Shown in pieces: positions 9,698 through 20,426 of a DNA stretch of 64,000 bases. The DNA is from Trichomonas vaginalis G3 (taxonomy: Eukaryota > Parabasalia > Trichomonadida > Trichomonadidae): positions 19,821,411 to 19,885,410 of the forward strand of contig NC_067203.1 in NCBI RefSeq assembly GCF_026262505.1, in the 5' to 3' direction. The number at the start of each line of letters is the position of its first letter. The first letter of the stretch is position 1. Position numbers and translations under genes: made by a program. The notes beneath the pieces were generated by a model, which did not search any database, was not told the origin of the DNA, and worked only from the letters and a program-made list of their open reading frames with translations.

Positions 9698-10619
9698 AAT
9701 CTTCTGAAAAATAATATCACATAAACTCATATTATTTTCTAATATATAACTATATTATATAAAAATCAAATTCAATGATCTTAAAAGCGAAGGATAAACC
9801 TCAAAATTTACGAATATAATGAGTGGGAATATAATGCTTATCTATCATAAAACCATATGAAATATCAATTTTTGCTTTACGCCTAATTTTTGACGACAAT
9901 TAGCAAAAAATGTTAAATGTTAACACTCAGTCCATTTGAATATGAAAAATAAAATTGACTTTGATTAAATGTTTTTATTTATCATGCAATTCTTCTTGCG
10001 ACCAAAGATTTGAATAAAAGTTCAAAAAATAAGATAGCTTAAAAAATAATATACGGTAGTGTTTACTAATAGATGAATAGTATATAAATTCTATTAAAAT
10101 GGATTTGATCCAAAAAAATATATAAAATTTGATCATAAATAAAATCGTTTTAAATTACTTCTTCATTTAAATTATAACAATTATTTTTGGTTTTATATTT
10201 TTTTGGATCAAATCCATTTTAATAGAATTTATATACTATTCATCTATTAGTAAACACTACCGTATATTATTTTTTAAGCTATCTTATTTTTTGAACTTTT
10301 ATTCAAATCTTTGGTCGCAAGAAGAATTGCATGATAAATAAAAACATTTAATCAAAGTCAATTTTATTTTTCATATTCAAATGGACTGAGTGTTAACATT
10401 TAACATTTTTTGCTAATTGTCGTCAAAAATTAGGCGTAAAGCAAAAATTGATATTTCATATGGTTTTATGATAGATAAGCATTATATTCCCACTCATTAT
10501 ATTCGTAAATTTTGAGGTTTATCCTTCGCTTTTAAGATCATTGAATTTGATTTTTATATAAAATAGTTATATATTAGAAAATAATATGAGTTTATGTGAT
10601 ATTATTTTTCAGAAGATTT
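9698..10619. repeat. Foldback element, arms about 425 bp
   Basis: 9698-10123 reappears as its reverse complement at about 10191-10619 with only a few small differences, leaving a spacer of about 67 bp. Outer ends: AAATCTTCTGAAAAATAATA on the left and TATTATTTTTCAGAAGATTT on the right. No coding potential is visible. I found no clear target duplication. The high arm identity points to recent origin or ongoing correction. It ends about 160 bp before the first open codon of the damaged ankyrin gene and may have removed that gene's start. Confidence 0.9.
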
Positions 10620-10778
10620 CATTCTATATGCCTATGAAAAGTACTCTCAAAACTAACTTTTCCTAATTATAATTAAATCTAGAATATTGTATTATGCTTA
10701 GTATTATTTCATTTTTCTCATTCAATTTAGAATTTACAAATGTCAAAAAATTGAGAGCTGTCACTTTTGATGAAGTAA

Positions 10779-12233
10779 ATTCAAATAGTTGACAAAAAGA
10801 TAATTGATACAAGTAATTGTATCCAACTACTTGAAGATTATTTCTATACCAACTCACATGAAAAGATTATTGAATGTATTGATTTTATTTCATTACATTT
10901 CTACGAAGTTAATTCAAATCAACTTATACCGATTGCGAAAAAACTTGGATTAGATATTTCTGAGAAGATATTAACTAATAGCAAGCTTGCAATCAAAGAT
11001 GAAGATTCATTAGCCAAATTTATTATTTCTCTTGCAAAAGAAAGTGATAACTTTGTCCCATTAATTGAGCACATCCATTTCGATTCATGTAATGATGAGA
11101 TTATTGATGAAATTCAGGATTTAATTAATGAAAATAACTACAAAATATTTATCCAATATTTCGGTTCTTCGTTTTTGAAGTCAAGACACTCCAATAACAA
11201 GAATAGGAGATTTTTTGTTCTAAAAGAGTTTCATACAAAAGTTGCAGAGTTCAAGAATTCTAATGATATTGAAAGTCTCTACCAAATGTTTGATACACTT
11301 TCAGAAGATGCTGATCAAAAATTAATATTAAGAGCATCTGAAGATAGAGAATTTTGTGTTAATATCCTCCATTTAGCCTCTAAAAAAGGAAATCTCAGTC
11401 TCATTCAGTCATTAATTGAATGTGATTTTGATAAAGAGACAGAAAATAAAGAAGGATACACTCCATTAATGATTGCTTCATCCAATGGACAACTGAATAT
11501 TGTAAAATATCTTATTTCTATTGGATGTGATAGAGATAAAATATCTCAAGATGGATGTACTCCTTTTGCACTGGCGGCAATGGAAGGCCACTTCAATGTT
11601 GTTGAATATCTGAATTCTATTGGTGCTAATATAGAAGCAATGGATAGGAATGGATGGACTGCGCTCATGTTTGCCTCATCCAGAGGTCATCTTGATATTG
11701 TTAAATATCTCATATGTTTAGGTGCAAAGAAAGAGGCTGCTAACACAAATGGATTTACTCCACTAATGTTAGCTTCATCTAATGGCCATCTTGAAGTTGT
11801 AAAATACCTTATTTCTATTGGTGCAAATAAAGACAGAGTGAACATTTATGGAATTACAGCTCTTTATGAGGCAACATGTGAAAATCATCTAGAGGTTGTA
11901 AAATATCTAATATCTGTTGAAGCAAATTCTCTTACAAAGAATATTAAGGGCGATTCACTAATTCTTGGAGCATCACGTGAAGGTAATCTTGAGATAATTA
12001 AATATCTCATCTCTATTGGAAGTTCAACAGAGGAACAAAATGAAGAAGGATTCACTCCATTGCTTTATGCATCATATAATGGCCATATCGATGTTGTTAA
12101 ATATCTAATCTCTATCGGATGCAATTTAAATGCAATGACAAATGAAGGATACACTGCATTTACATTAGCATCAATAGCAGGTTTTTCAGATGTTGCAAGA
12201 TATCTTTTTTCAATTATGCCACAGAAAATTTAA
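10779..12233 (+). pseudogene. Ankyrin-repeat protein gene with lost 5' end
   Basis: An open frame of 484 codons with no ATG before position 11286. Residues about 1-170 form an alpha-helical N-terminal region (CIQLLEDYFYTN, IPIAKKLGLDISEKI) like the BTB/BACK-type leader of trichomonad ankyrin proteins. At least nine ankyrin repeats follow, of the form GYTPLMIASSNGQLNIVKYL. Upstream, coding-like sequence in another frame (10690-10786, with EFTNVKKLRAVTFDEV) points to a frameshift near 10780. Ankyrin proteins of this kind are protein-binding scaffolds and form very large families in trichomonads. The foldback at 9698-10619 lies immediately upstream. A shorter protein from the ATG at 11286 would still hold all the repeats. 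Confidence 0.8.
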
Positions 12234-12934
12234 TTTCGTAAAAATATTTTTCTTATTATGTATTTCAAGTTAGCCACAAAAGGTGGTAAACAATAAAAAT
12301 GACGGAATTTTTGAATTCTGGTATGCAATTTTGAAAAAAAAATCAATTAAAAATAATGTAAAAGTACTAATTACTAAAACTTAATCTATTCCTATTCATC
12401 TGTCATTACAACAGTTATATATGGTATTTCTTCATATTTACGAGTATTTTATCCTTTGAAATCAGAAATAAAATGAATCCCATCAATAATCTGCGATAAC
12501 TTAAGGTTTTCCATAAATATATGATAGTTTATGGTGATATGTTTGCAATTCTCATTATTTATATTAAAATAATGTTGTGATATTTCCAGAATTCCAAATT
12601 ATTTTTATTTTTGAGAGGATAAGGTCATTAATCACAACTATTCATTTGCCAGATAAAATTCTTCTTGGTCTTATTGAGCAATCATTAAGATTCTTGAAAA
12701 ACTAATTCCATAAACTATGATTATTTTTGATTCAAATATTAAGTAGTATTTAAATTAAAAATAATCATAACTCCAGGAACTACATTTTTGGAATATTTTT
12801 AGCAGGCAACGCGCCTGTAAAAACGCACAAGAAAACAAATTTCATATCTGATAATTGAATTGAATTTATTAAAAAAAATATCAGAATGATTAGTATAATT
12901 AATTAACAAAATAAACTTCGAATTGAATTGAAAT
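12234..12934. other. Intergenic region with an imperfect hairpin
   Basis: No gene is seen. CTATGATTATTTTTGATTC near 12715 and its imperfect complement ending near 12776 form a hairpin of roughly 60 bp. From about 12840 the sequence matches the region upstream of the second surface-protein gene (from about 16590), marking the left edge of a segmental duplication. Confidence 0.6.
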
Positions 12935-12953
12935 ACAACGATAACGTTGTTAT
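12935..12953 (+). promoter_or_regulatory. Candidate Myb-type site just upstream of surface-protein gene
   Basis: ACAACGATAACGTTGTTAT lies 8 bp before the ATG at 12962. It contains AACGATA, which resembles the Myb recognition elements described for adhesin genes of Trichomonas vaginalis, within a near-palindromic CAACG-CGTTG frame. The second gene copy has ACAATAACGTTGTTAT at the same place (16690-16705). Trichomonad 5' leaders are short, so a core promoter site here is plausible. This is inference from motif likeness. Confidence 0.3.
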
Positions 12954-12961
12954 TTTATTTT

Positions 12962-13999
12962 ATGTTCACGGCATTGCTCTTTGCATTTAGTATATCAGTA
13001 GATATTACTGGACAAATCGATGGCTGCACAGAAGAAAACAAGATATCATTTGCAGTTGAATATGAAGGAGCCGTAAGTTATTTCCAAAAAGAGCCAGTAA
13101 CCAAAACTATTACTTAAGAAAACTTTGTTTGCATAGAAGGAAGCGTAGTTATAACGGCAGACTCCCCTTTTAACGCCAAATACAAATTCTATAATACAAT
13201 TGAAAGTAAATTTGAAGATGAAGTAAAGACAGCTACATCCCCATTTGCAATTAAAGGCGATAATCAAAAATACCCAATCATTAAATTATATACCGATACT
13301 CTTGGAAAAGAAATTAAAATTCAATTTGTAAACGTAGGAAAATCATATTCATTGCCAGGTGCTACATATAATGTTTATTCTGTATTTACTACAATTACTC
13401 ATTTTGAGAGAATTTTCAATTTCAAATATATAATTGGAGGTGGAGTACAAGTTAATGCATTACTTTTAACAGCCCTTAGTAAATATAAGCTCCAAATAAG
13501 TACAGATTCTGATAATTCTGATGCCAATGCTGTAATAACTCCTACTACAAGCGATGGTGTAGGAAATTATTTGGGATTAAATTTTGCTCCAAGTGATTTA
13601 TATGCGCAAAATCAAAATGTTAACACAAATTTCTTAATTACTATTGATAAAAATGAAACAACTGCTTCGGAAGGTGTTGAAATATTGTTTGATGAAGAAC
13701 TGTTTTTGTTATTACCTTTTGATGCTGGTCATTATACCAATCAAGAATGTGTTGATTTTACATCAAAAGAAAAAGATAAAGCATTTAAAGATGATCCTTG
13801 TTTCAATAAAATGGATGATCCTGAATGTCATAAAATAACTATTCCTACCCCAACACCTAAAGAAGAAAGTAAAGGTTTAGGTGGTGGTGCTATCGCTGGC
13901 ATTGTTATTGGTGTTATTGCAGCAATTGTTATTATTGCGGTTCTTGTTTGGCTCTTCGTTTTTAGAAAGAAGTCTTCAGCAACTCAACCAGAGCCCTAA
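12962..13999 (+). pseudogene. Short-tailed surface membrane protein, copy 1, one stop
   Basis: From the ATG at 12962 the 345-codon frame encodes a signal peptide (MFTALLFAFSISVDVTGQI), an extracellular region of about 270 residues with a few cysteines, and a Gly-rich transmembrane segment (GGGAIAGIVIGVIAAIVIIA). It ends in a tail of about 15 residues, FRKKSSATQPEP. A single TAA at 13115-13117 interrupts it, where the second copy has a glutamine codon (TITQDN). The rest is open. Gene family members at 16716-17394 and 43221-43584 share the layout. The function is unknown; the architecture suggests a type I surface protein. It is either a young pseudogene or a consensus error at one base. Confidence 0.75.
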
Positions 14000-14029
14000 G
14001 TGATTCATCATGATGAAATGCATATCTTA

Positions 14030-14566
14030 TGTATTTTTTAGTTCATAAGTTAAAATTCATGATTTTCTTAGTAAAGAATTTCTTGTTTATAAAAAATTGA
14101 CATTTTATTAACAATATACAGCATGTATATACACATGTATTTATTCACTTCATAAGATTTTCACTTTCGTGTTAAAAGATTTGTGATAATTTTGAAAATC
14201 CTTCTGAAACGAACTCCTTACCGATTTTTGTATCTTTACCATGAAGAAGGACACAAATGTTTCCAGAAATTTCTGACTGTTTTCGTTCGGAGAAAAGAAA
14301 ACATTTGGATATTTGCAAATTCTATACGAAATTTGTAATAAAACCACATAAAGGCGGCATCCGGATATATTTTGAATATTTGATAGCTTCATAATGTATT
14401 CGATCACCATTTGCAAGTGATTTTCGAAATCATCAAAGGATTCAACTCGTCGACAGAAACTATTCTTTCCAAATTGTTGTATACACGTTTATTTATTATA
14501 TATAAAATTGACCTCCATTATTGTCCTGAAATCTACCAGTTTTCCAACAATTAATAAAATATCTGA
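14030..14566 (-). pseudogene. Deleted copy of the importin-beta-like gene
   Basis: The sequence matches the 3' part of the gene at 44224-46827 plus its downstream spacer. YPNVFFSPNEN and related pieces are recognisable on the minus strand. An internal deletion of about 350 nt joins what corresponds to 44336 to 44685. Further losses occur near 14450-14510, and homology ends near 14566 (equivalent to about 45020). The order surface-protein gene then importin-like gene is the same as in the second copy, so both belong to one duplicated segment. Confidence 0.85.
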
Positions 14567-14591
14567 AGGTGTTCACAGATATTTTGCTTTT

Positions 14592-14927
14592 ATGCAGAGG
14601 TTGTTTATTGATTTAGATCCGTCTGCACCTAATTACATGCCTGTTTCTAATTCTGCAACTTTTAACCCTAGAAAGTCATTAAACGAAGCACTTTCGGATC
14701 CAGAAAACAAATCAGATACGGCCATCGCATATCAGATACTTCAAGAGTATGAGAAGTCAGTCTCAGCATCAGAATGGATGCGTGCATTCCAAGCGAAAGC
14801 GAATATTGAAGACAAAGCTTTGGCTTTATCACGATTCCAAGTTGCTGTTAGTGAATTAGAATATTTAGGATATACAAACCAACACTCACGCAAGAATGCT
14901 GGTTTCAGACATATTATCAGAGTTTAA
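14592..14927 (+). pseudogene. ORC3-like C-terminal fragment
   Basis: A 111-residue frame. RKSLNEALSDP, AIAYQILQEYEKSVSASEWM and FQVAVSELEYLGY line up with the end of the origin recognition complex subunit 3 family: the insertion/winged-helix region with pattern CIAYKL, DWxEAF and RAVSELQFLGF. Full ORC3 proteins are several times longer. Here the match begins abruptly where the importin-like pseudogene stops (about 14566), so this is a 3' fragment fused to unrelated DNA. It is uninterrupted, so it may be young. The identification rests on motif memory, not on an alignment. Confidence 0.55.
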
Positions 14928-15289
14928 TAAATTATTTTCTTTTTAATATTATCTTCAAACTTATATTTATATACTATCACATCGAAAAATATCATTCTTC
15001 TGTTGATCAAAGTTCTATTAAGTAAATTACAACTATAATCTTGCAACATTTCCAATACTTTTGTTTCGGTCAATTTCCCAATAGAATGCAATAGTTTTGA
15101 AATATATTGTGATCTACCATAACAATGAAGGACCTGAGAGAGTTAAAAGTTAATAGGCACAAGGTAAATTCATTCAATCAATTGAAAAAAAAAGTCACAT
15201 ATATTTTTCCCAAAAATCCATCAAGCAAAGTCAAATCCCAAAAAACCAAAAAATATACTATCATACTAATTTGATGTGGGCGAAATTCA
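14928..15289. other. Intergenic region, nothing recognised
   Basis: AT-rich sequence between the ORC3-like fragment and the ankyrin remnant. I see no gene, repeat or RNA signal in it. Confidence 0.5.
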
Positions 15290-15690
15290 AATAATGATAT
15301 CATTGAATTCATTGAAATGATAAGCTTTTAACTCTTGAAGATTGTTTCGATTTCATTGAAGATTTTTATTGATTACCAAAAATCTTGGATTCTAACTTGC
15401 AATCAAAGGTAACGATTTATTATATTTCTTACAAAAAGGATAAACAACTCATTATGAAGCAATACATGAAGATCACCTTGAAGCTGTAAAATATTTGTTT
15501 CAGGAAATTCAGATACAGAGAATAATAATGGGGATACTCTAATTTGAAGGGAATCATATGGAAGTAATGTTGAGATAAGAAAGAAACTCGTTATTATTGG
15601 AACTTCAAATGATGATAAAAATTAAAAAGGATGCCCTCCATTGCTTTATACATTTGAACTTCCAATATTTGTACATATGTTAATAGGAGA
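15290..15690 (+). pseudogene. Decayed ankyrin-repeat gene remnant
   Basis: The stretch resembles the gene at 10779-12233 but is riddled with stops and frame changes. AAAAATCTTGGATTCTAACT followed by TTGCAATCAAAG mirrors the leader of that gene near 10950-11000. THYEAIHEDHLEAVKYL matches its repeat ALYEATCENHLEVVKYL, and KGCPPLLYT matches GFTPLLYA. Most of the repeats in between are missing. It is an old pseudogene of the same family. Confidence 0.7.
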
Positions 15691-16715
15691 TCTTTTCTTA
15701 ATCATTTTAGATGAATGGATAAAAAGCAGTAAAACAACAAAAAAATTGAGAACTCACCCGGAAACTTCAGAAATGAAGTCTGTAACATATTAAATAATTG
15801 AAATTTGCTAATAAAATTCTAAATATATTAACACATTGCAAGTTGAAATTGATCTGCTATCGAAATTTTGATTTTATGGGCAAATTAATTACGATTTCAT
15901 AAAAAATTGTGATTTCTTGTTGAATAAATGAACACCAATACTCTCTATATGAAGGCTTTATTTAATATAATTACGAAAAAGCATTTGTTCAACTGAAAAT
16001 ATTTTCTTGTCCCAAAACTGGATAACGCTTATCGATTTGATAATAATTATGGATAAGCTATTGAACTATTAAATGTATTGTCTCCACAATAAATTTCAAG
16101 TCTCGGATAAACTAGCCTTGTACTGCCATTTTATGGTGATGTAAAGTATTCAAAAAAATTGCAATGTAAACCATTACATGGCAGAAACTTTAAAATAAAC
16201 AAAAACATGACACTTAGTACAGGGGCTTTTTGGCTGGTGAAGTCAGATAAAACGTGGCTCAAGTGCTCGTTTAAAATTAAAAATGGAATTTCTCACAGTC
16301 GAATTTCTTGGTAGACAACAAAAGTTTATCATCAATTGTCGCGCCGAAGGTATGACATATAGTCAAACTTGTATCAAAATATAAATTTCCATAAAATAAA
16401 TATTAATCCATATTAAAAGAACATCTCATTACTATTCCATAATATTTTATTTTTTGTGAGATAATCGTTAGTTCACAATTTTCTGAATGCACAACATAAA
16501 AATTTTTTGGTCTTACTCTCTATTTTTATTTGTCTCGTTGTGTATAGTGCATTACCTAAAACTTCTTGAGAAACAAATTGAGAACTGGATTTCATATCTG
16601 ATCACTGAATTTTGCGCCTAAAAATAAAAACAATCAGAATGATTAGTATAATTAATATAACAAAATAAATTTCGAATTGAATTTAAATACAACAATAACG
16701 TTGTTATTTTATTTC
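15691..16715. other. Intergenic region before split gene
   Basis: Mostly AT-rich with no intact gene. The only coding-like piece is the short frame at 16283-16384. From about 16590 the sequence matches the upstream region of surface-protein copy 1, which marks the segmental duplication. Confidence 0.5.
16283..16384 (+). pseudogene. Possible transposase helix-turn-helix fragment
   Basis: A 33-residue frame from an ATG, with GRQQKFIINCRAEGMTYSQT. The pattern (K-x-I-I-x-C-x-x-E-G-x-x-Y) resembles the start of the DNA-binding domain of Tc1/mariner-type transposases. Nothing further downstream continues it. It could be a relic or chance. Confidence 0.25.
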
Positions 16716-17394
16716 ATGTTCGCTTCTCTACTCTGTGCATTTAGTATATCAGTAGATGTTACTGGACAAATTGATGGCTGCACACAAGAAAACACAATAA
16801 TATTAGTAAATGAATTTCAATCAGGAACCAGGTATGTACAAACAGAACTGATGACGAAAACAATTACTCAAGACAACTTTGTTTGCATTGCAGGAAGTGT
16901 AGTTATAACGGCAGACTCTCCTTTTAGCGCCAAATATAAATTCTATGATACAAGTGATAAAAAATTTCTAGATGAAGAATTAACTGCAACATCTCCATTT
17001 ACTATTAAAGGTGATAACACAAGATATCCACTGATTAAATTATACACTGATACACCTGGAAAAGAAATTAAAATTCAAATTATAAAAGTTGGCGCAGGAT
17101 ACACATTTCCAGGCAACATTAATAATCTTTATTCTGTATTTACAACAACAATTGATTGGGAAAGAGTCTTCAAATTCAAATACATTTTGAATTATGGTAT
17201 TGAAATTAATTCTCTGATTTTAACAGCCGTTAGTAAATATAAACTTAAAATAATTACAGATTCTGATAATTTTGATGCAGAACCAAGAATTACTCATTAT
17301 TCAAGCGATGGCGTTGGTAATGTTTTAGGATTACATTTCACCCAAAGAGATGAATATGATCAAAATCCAAAAGTTACCACTAATTTCTTAATTA
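16716..17394 (+). pseudogene. Surface membrane protein, copy 2, 5' half
   Basis: From the ATG at 16716 a signal peptide (MFASLLCAFSISVDVTGQI) and about 200 residues of the extracellular region are open. The match with copy 1 ends exactly at a TA dinucleotide (17393-17394), where a transposon begins. The missing part of the gene resumes at 43221 after the second TA copy and continues to the stop at 43584. The split falls inside the codons for FLIT-IKKNET, where copy 1 has FLIT-IDKNET. Both halves are otherwise uninterrupted, so the insertion is probably what killed the gene. Confidence 0.85.
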
Positions 17395-17492
17395 CCCAGA
17401 TTTTCCTTACTTTTACCACCCCTCTAAAGCTGGGGACACCGCCTATCGTTGGGAGTAGCTATTAAATAGAACCACCAAGGGTATTTTTCGAA

Positions 17493-17574
17493 CTGACGGT
17501 GTAGTGGAAACATCCTACATAATGATTCATTATGCCAAGGTTTGATTCTCATTTAGCCAATTTTTTTCTTTTTT
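17493..17574 (+). other. tRNA-like segment with pol III boxes
   Basis: GGTGTAGTGGAAA (17498-17510) fits the internal A box and GGTTTGATTCTC (17539-17550) fits the B box at normal spacing. A T-rich run near 17560-17574 could end pol III transcription. I could not fold a complete acceptor stem or assign an anticodon, so it is more likely a tRNA-derived or SINE-like piece than a functional tRNA gene. It lies within the mariner-type element. A second, different tRNA-like piece lies about 560 bp further on. Confidence 0.45.
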
Positions 17575-17707
17575 GGATCATGAATTTTTTTTTGGGTCAC
17601 TATAAGATTTGTTTCATGTTCTAAATCTGCTGCATATGTAATCTATTTTTATTTACCTATTTTTTAAAAATCTATTGGATTGCCAAATTTGAATATATTT
17701 AAAATCA

Positions 17708-18564
17708 GGCGTCAAAAATTTTCTCACTGGGTTTTCGTCTATCAATCTCAGCTCATTATATACGCAACCAATCAAAAATCTGATATGGGAGTCCAAGGCT
17801 AACTTTTTGTTGTCTACCTAATAAAAGAGGAAGCAGCATTAGTGAGAATAATCGCAAATATTCAATTTAAATTATCTTTTTATTCTTAATTTAAAGTGAC
17901 AAAAAGAATAAAAAACCTATTCTAAGGCATGTTGTTATGTAAATGAGACTAGACATCATATGAGAGAGGGTCAAAGTTGCTATTTGTCACTTTTCCACAA
18001 GAATATAATGGGGAAAAAGTTATCATATAGTTGATCTCATTCACTTAGTTGAAAGATGCATGTAGTGTAATGGGATAAACAGTGGGATTGCTGTTCTAAG
18101 TCCTAGGTTCGAGACACATTGGCTTCATTTTTCTCTTTTTTATTGACGTAAACTATTCAATTTTTGTGTTCTCCATTCAAATTTCAGAATTTTTTTTGCA
18201 GATTTCACGCTACATTCGAAGTTACCTTTTGTAACAACCACCACTGCCTACGAAAGACGAAAGTGTGTCACGATTTCACCCGGAAATCCGACGGTTGTTT
18301 AAGAGTAAGCACTTTTGGCACCTACTCTCAACATTTAAGGTTAATTTAAGAGTATGCACTTTTGTCACCTACTCGACATCATATTTTATGTTATGAAAAA
18401 AAAATATTTAGAATTTTAGAACAAAATAAATAGAAAAAATAGCATAACTTATGGATGTGCGTATATTAAATTTAATAAATTAAGAGAAATTATTTTTGGC
18501 GCCAAAATTATTCGTTAACTCTCAAATTTTTCTGAGTCAATAAGCCGCCAAAAAAGTATCATTT
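17708..18564. repeat. Left TIR of the Mutator-like element
   Basis: Reverse complement of 41806-42239 over 434 bp, interrupted by the 413-bp insertion at 17962-18374 and its 10-bp duplication. The two TIRs are nearly identical. Confidence 0.85.
17962..18374 (+). mobile_element. 413-bp insertion carrying a tRNA-like module
   Basis: The right Mutator-like TIR lacks this segment. It is flanked by GACATCATAT on both sides (17952-17961 and 18375-18384), a 10-bp target duplication. Inside, TGTAGTGTAATGGG (18061-18074) and GGTTCGAGACAC (18106-18117) fit pol III A and B boxes, followed by a pyrimidine run ending in TTTTTT near 18141. The ends (GAGAGAGGGTCAAAG and the complement GAGTAGGTGACAAAAG) are loosely alike. 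It could be a tRNA-derived SINE or a small DNA element that captured a tRNA-like piece. No tRNA fold that is complete end to end was found. Confidence 0.65.
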
Positions 18565-18669
18565 CTTTATAGGAAAGGAAACCTATTTGACGAACAATCC
18601 GGACACTAGTGCCTCAGCGAATTTCCCCAAACCCACCAATCCCCTCCCTGCTGTTGTGCACCATCGATG

Positions 18670-19060
18670 GAAAGTAAGTCATCAATAGTCTCTTTTCCTT
18701 GGACTTGAAATGTAAATCTCGGACGAAAGTAAGTCTGACTTGAAATGTAAGTCTCGGACGAAAGTAAGTCTGACTTGAAATGTAAGTTTCGGACGAAAGT
18801 AAGTCTGACTTGAAATGTAAGTCTGACTTGAAATGTAAGTCTGACTTGAAATGTAAGTTTCGGACGAAAGTAAGTCTGACTTGAAATGTAAGTCTCGGAC
18901 GAAAGTAAGTCTGACTTGAAATGTAAGTTTCGGACGAAAGTAAGTCTGACTTGAAATGGAAGTCTGATTCTAAATGTAAGTTCTAGACTAAAGTAAGTCT
19001 GATTCTAAATATAAGTCTGATATTAAGATAAGTTTGTAACTAAAATTAAGTCTTATTCCA
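18670..19060. repeat. 17/18-bp alternating tandem repeat
   Basis: AAGTCTGACTTGAAATGT and AAGTCTCGGACGAAAGT alternate about twenty times, then decay toward 19060. It sits in the left interior of the Mutator-like element and has no counterpart on the right side. The rest of 18565-19503 shows no gene. Confidence 0.85.
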
Positions 19061-19713
19061 AAAGCAAATTTAATTGTATAATAAGTCTGGATCTAGAGTA
19101 AGCCTTAGTCTACAGCTATTCTGTGTCAAAAATAAGTCACGAAGAGTATGTCTGTAATTCGAATCATTCATATTCTTCAATTATCCCGCCAAAAAAATTA
19201 TCGTCTTTTTATCATACCATAGTTTTTATCAATCTCGTTCTACTAAAAAACCTTTATATTGGTGATTTCTTTGTTAAACCCGTATTTTTTCATGTGAATC
19301 TTATTGTATAAACTCTAAAAGTTCAATTTCCGGTCGAAAAAAACTTGAAAACAATTTGTATTCGACGAGTTAAAGAGCTCTATTTATTCTAAATTTTCCA
19401 AAAAAAAATTAGATTTCGTTTTTTCGCTTCAAAAAATGTTGTTTTAAGTTTTAAAATTTGTAATTCAAAATTTTTTTGGAAAGATTTACGATTTTTTAAT
19501 ACTGCGAAAGTTAGTATGGCTAAGTCGTGTACGGAGGCACTGCGAGCCTCCTTACCCATTATATGTGAATTTGACACTTTACAAAACCGTTAACGTATAT
19601 TTTACAACACAAACACAAACACCAACTTAACCTTAAATATTTATAAAGCCGCCAACCACTTCACCTCACTAATGTTTTCACAAACGACTTCACTACTGTA
19701 AAAATAAACGTTC

Positions 19714-20037
19714 TCACTTACAAAAGTATTGCAACTCCTCCCATTGCTGTGCTTCACACAATACTTCATATTCTTCAGTATCGCTGCTGTCGCTCCAATC
19801 GTCAGAGTCAAAGTCACTGTCAAAATAAATGTTAGTAAGTTTTGACAAAGCTAATGAAACACGCTTACCGTTTGTATCGTATGCTTGTATAAACTTTCCA
19901 TTCTTCATTCCTTCATAACGCTCAAACTAACTTTACCCTTTCTCCCTCGTATCTGATAGAATGTATTTTCACGAGGAACGAAGAACAAATTCTTGAACTC
20001 ATGACCGTTGTAGTTTGTTATCTCAATAGTTTTCGCC
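19714..20037 (-). pseudogene. Small acidic-tailed element protein, left-arm copy
   Basis: Left-arm copy of the gene at 40692-41018. It appears broken at about one place, while the right-arm copy looks whole. See that entry for the protein. Confidence 0.6.
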
Positions 20038-20113
20038 ATTTACATAAAAATAAACTTAAAAATAAACTTAAAATTAATGATATCACCACCTCACACGTAT
20101 GAAAACATAGCAC

Positions 20114-20172
20114 AAAATAAATTTAGGTGAAGCGGTGACATCTCACCTCTTTTTTCACCTGTTTTTTTCACC
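20114..20172. other. ggtga iteron cassette, left arm
   Basis: AAATAAATTTAGGTGAAGCG followed by further ggtga and tcacc copies, the same layout as the cassettes at 880-1715. The mirror copy is at 40554-40614. It lies between the two small genes and could serve as promoter, operator or replication site for this arm. Confidence 0.5.
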
Positions 20173-20189
20173 CACTTGAATTCATTGCT

Positions 20190-20426
20190 TTATAACTCTC
20201 TTCCTTTCTCCAACTCTTCTAACTTCTTCTTAAGTTCAGCAATGTTGTCCTCATGAAGTTTAATCTTCCTTAATATACCTTCTCTATCTAATGGTTGCTT
20301 TATCTTTCTAAACTGAACTCTACCATCCTTCATAGTATGAATGTAAAAACCTTCTGGAACCGCTCCTGATTTAATGTATTCTACCAAAAACTTTTGTTTC
20401 ATTGCTTCAGTGACTTTAGTCGTCAT
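20190..20426 (-). CDS. Small coiled-coil element protein, left-arm copy
   Basis: Encodes the same 78-residue protein as 40304-40540, in mirror orientation and read outward toward the end of the element. It looks whole. It is preceded by an AT-rich leader and followed within about 20 bp by the ggtga cassette. Confidence 0.6.
   Translation of the reverse strand: MTTKVTEAMKQKFLVEYIKSGAVPEGFYIHTMKDGRVQFRKIKQPLDREGILRKIKLHEDNIAELKKKLEELEKGREL

Noticed and set aside
18061-18141. Functional tRNA gene
   Set aside because: A and B boxes are present, but I could not form a full acceptor stem or a standard anticodon arm, so it was listed only as tRNA-like.
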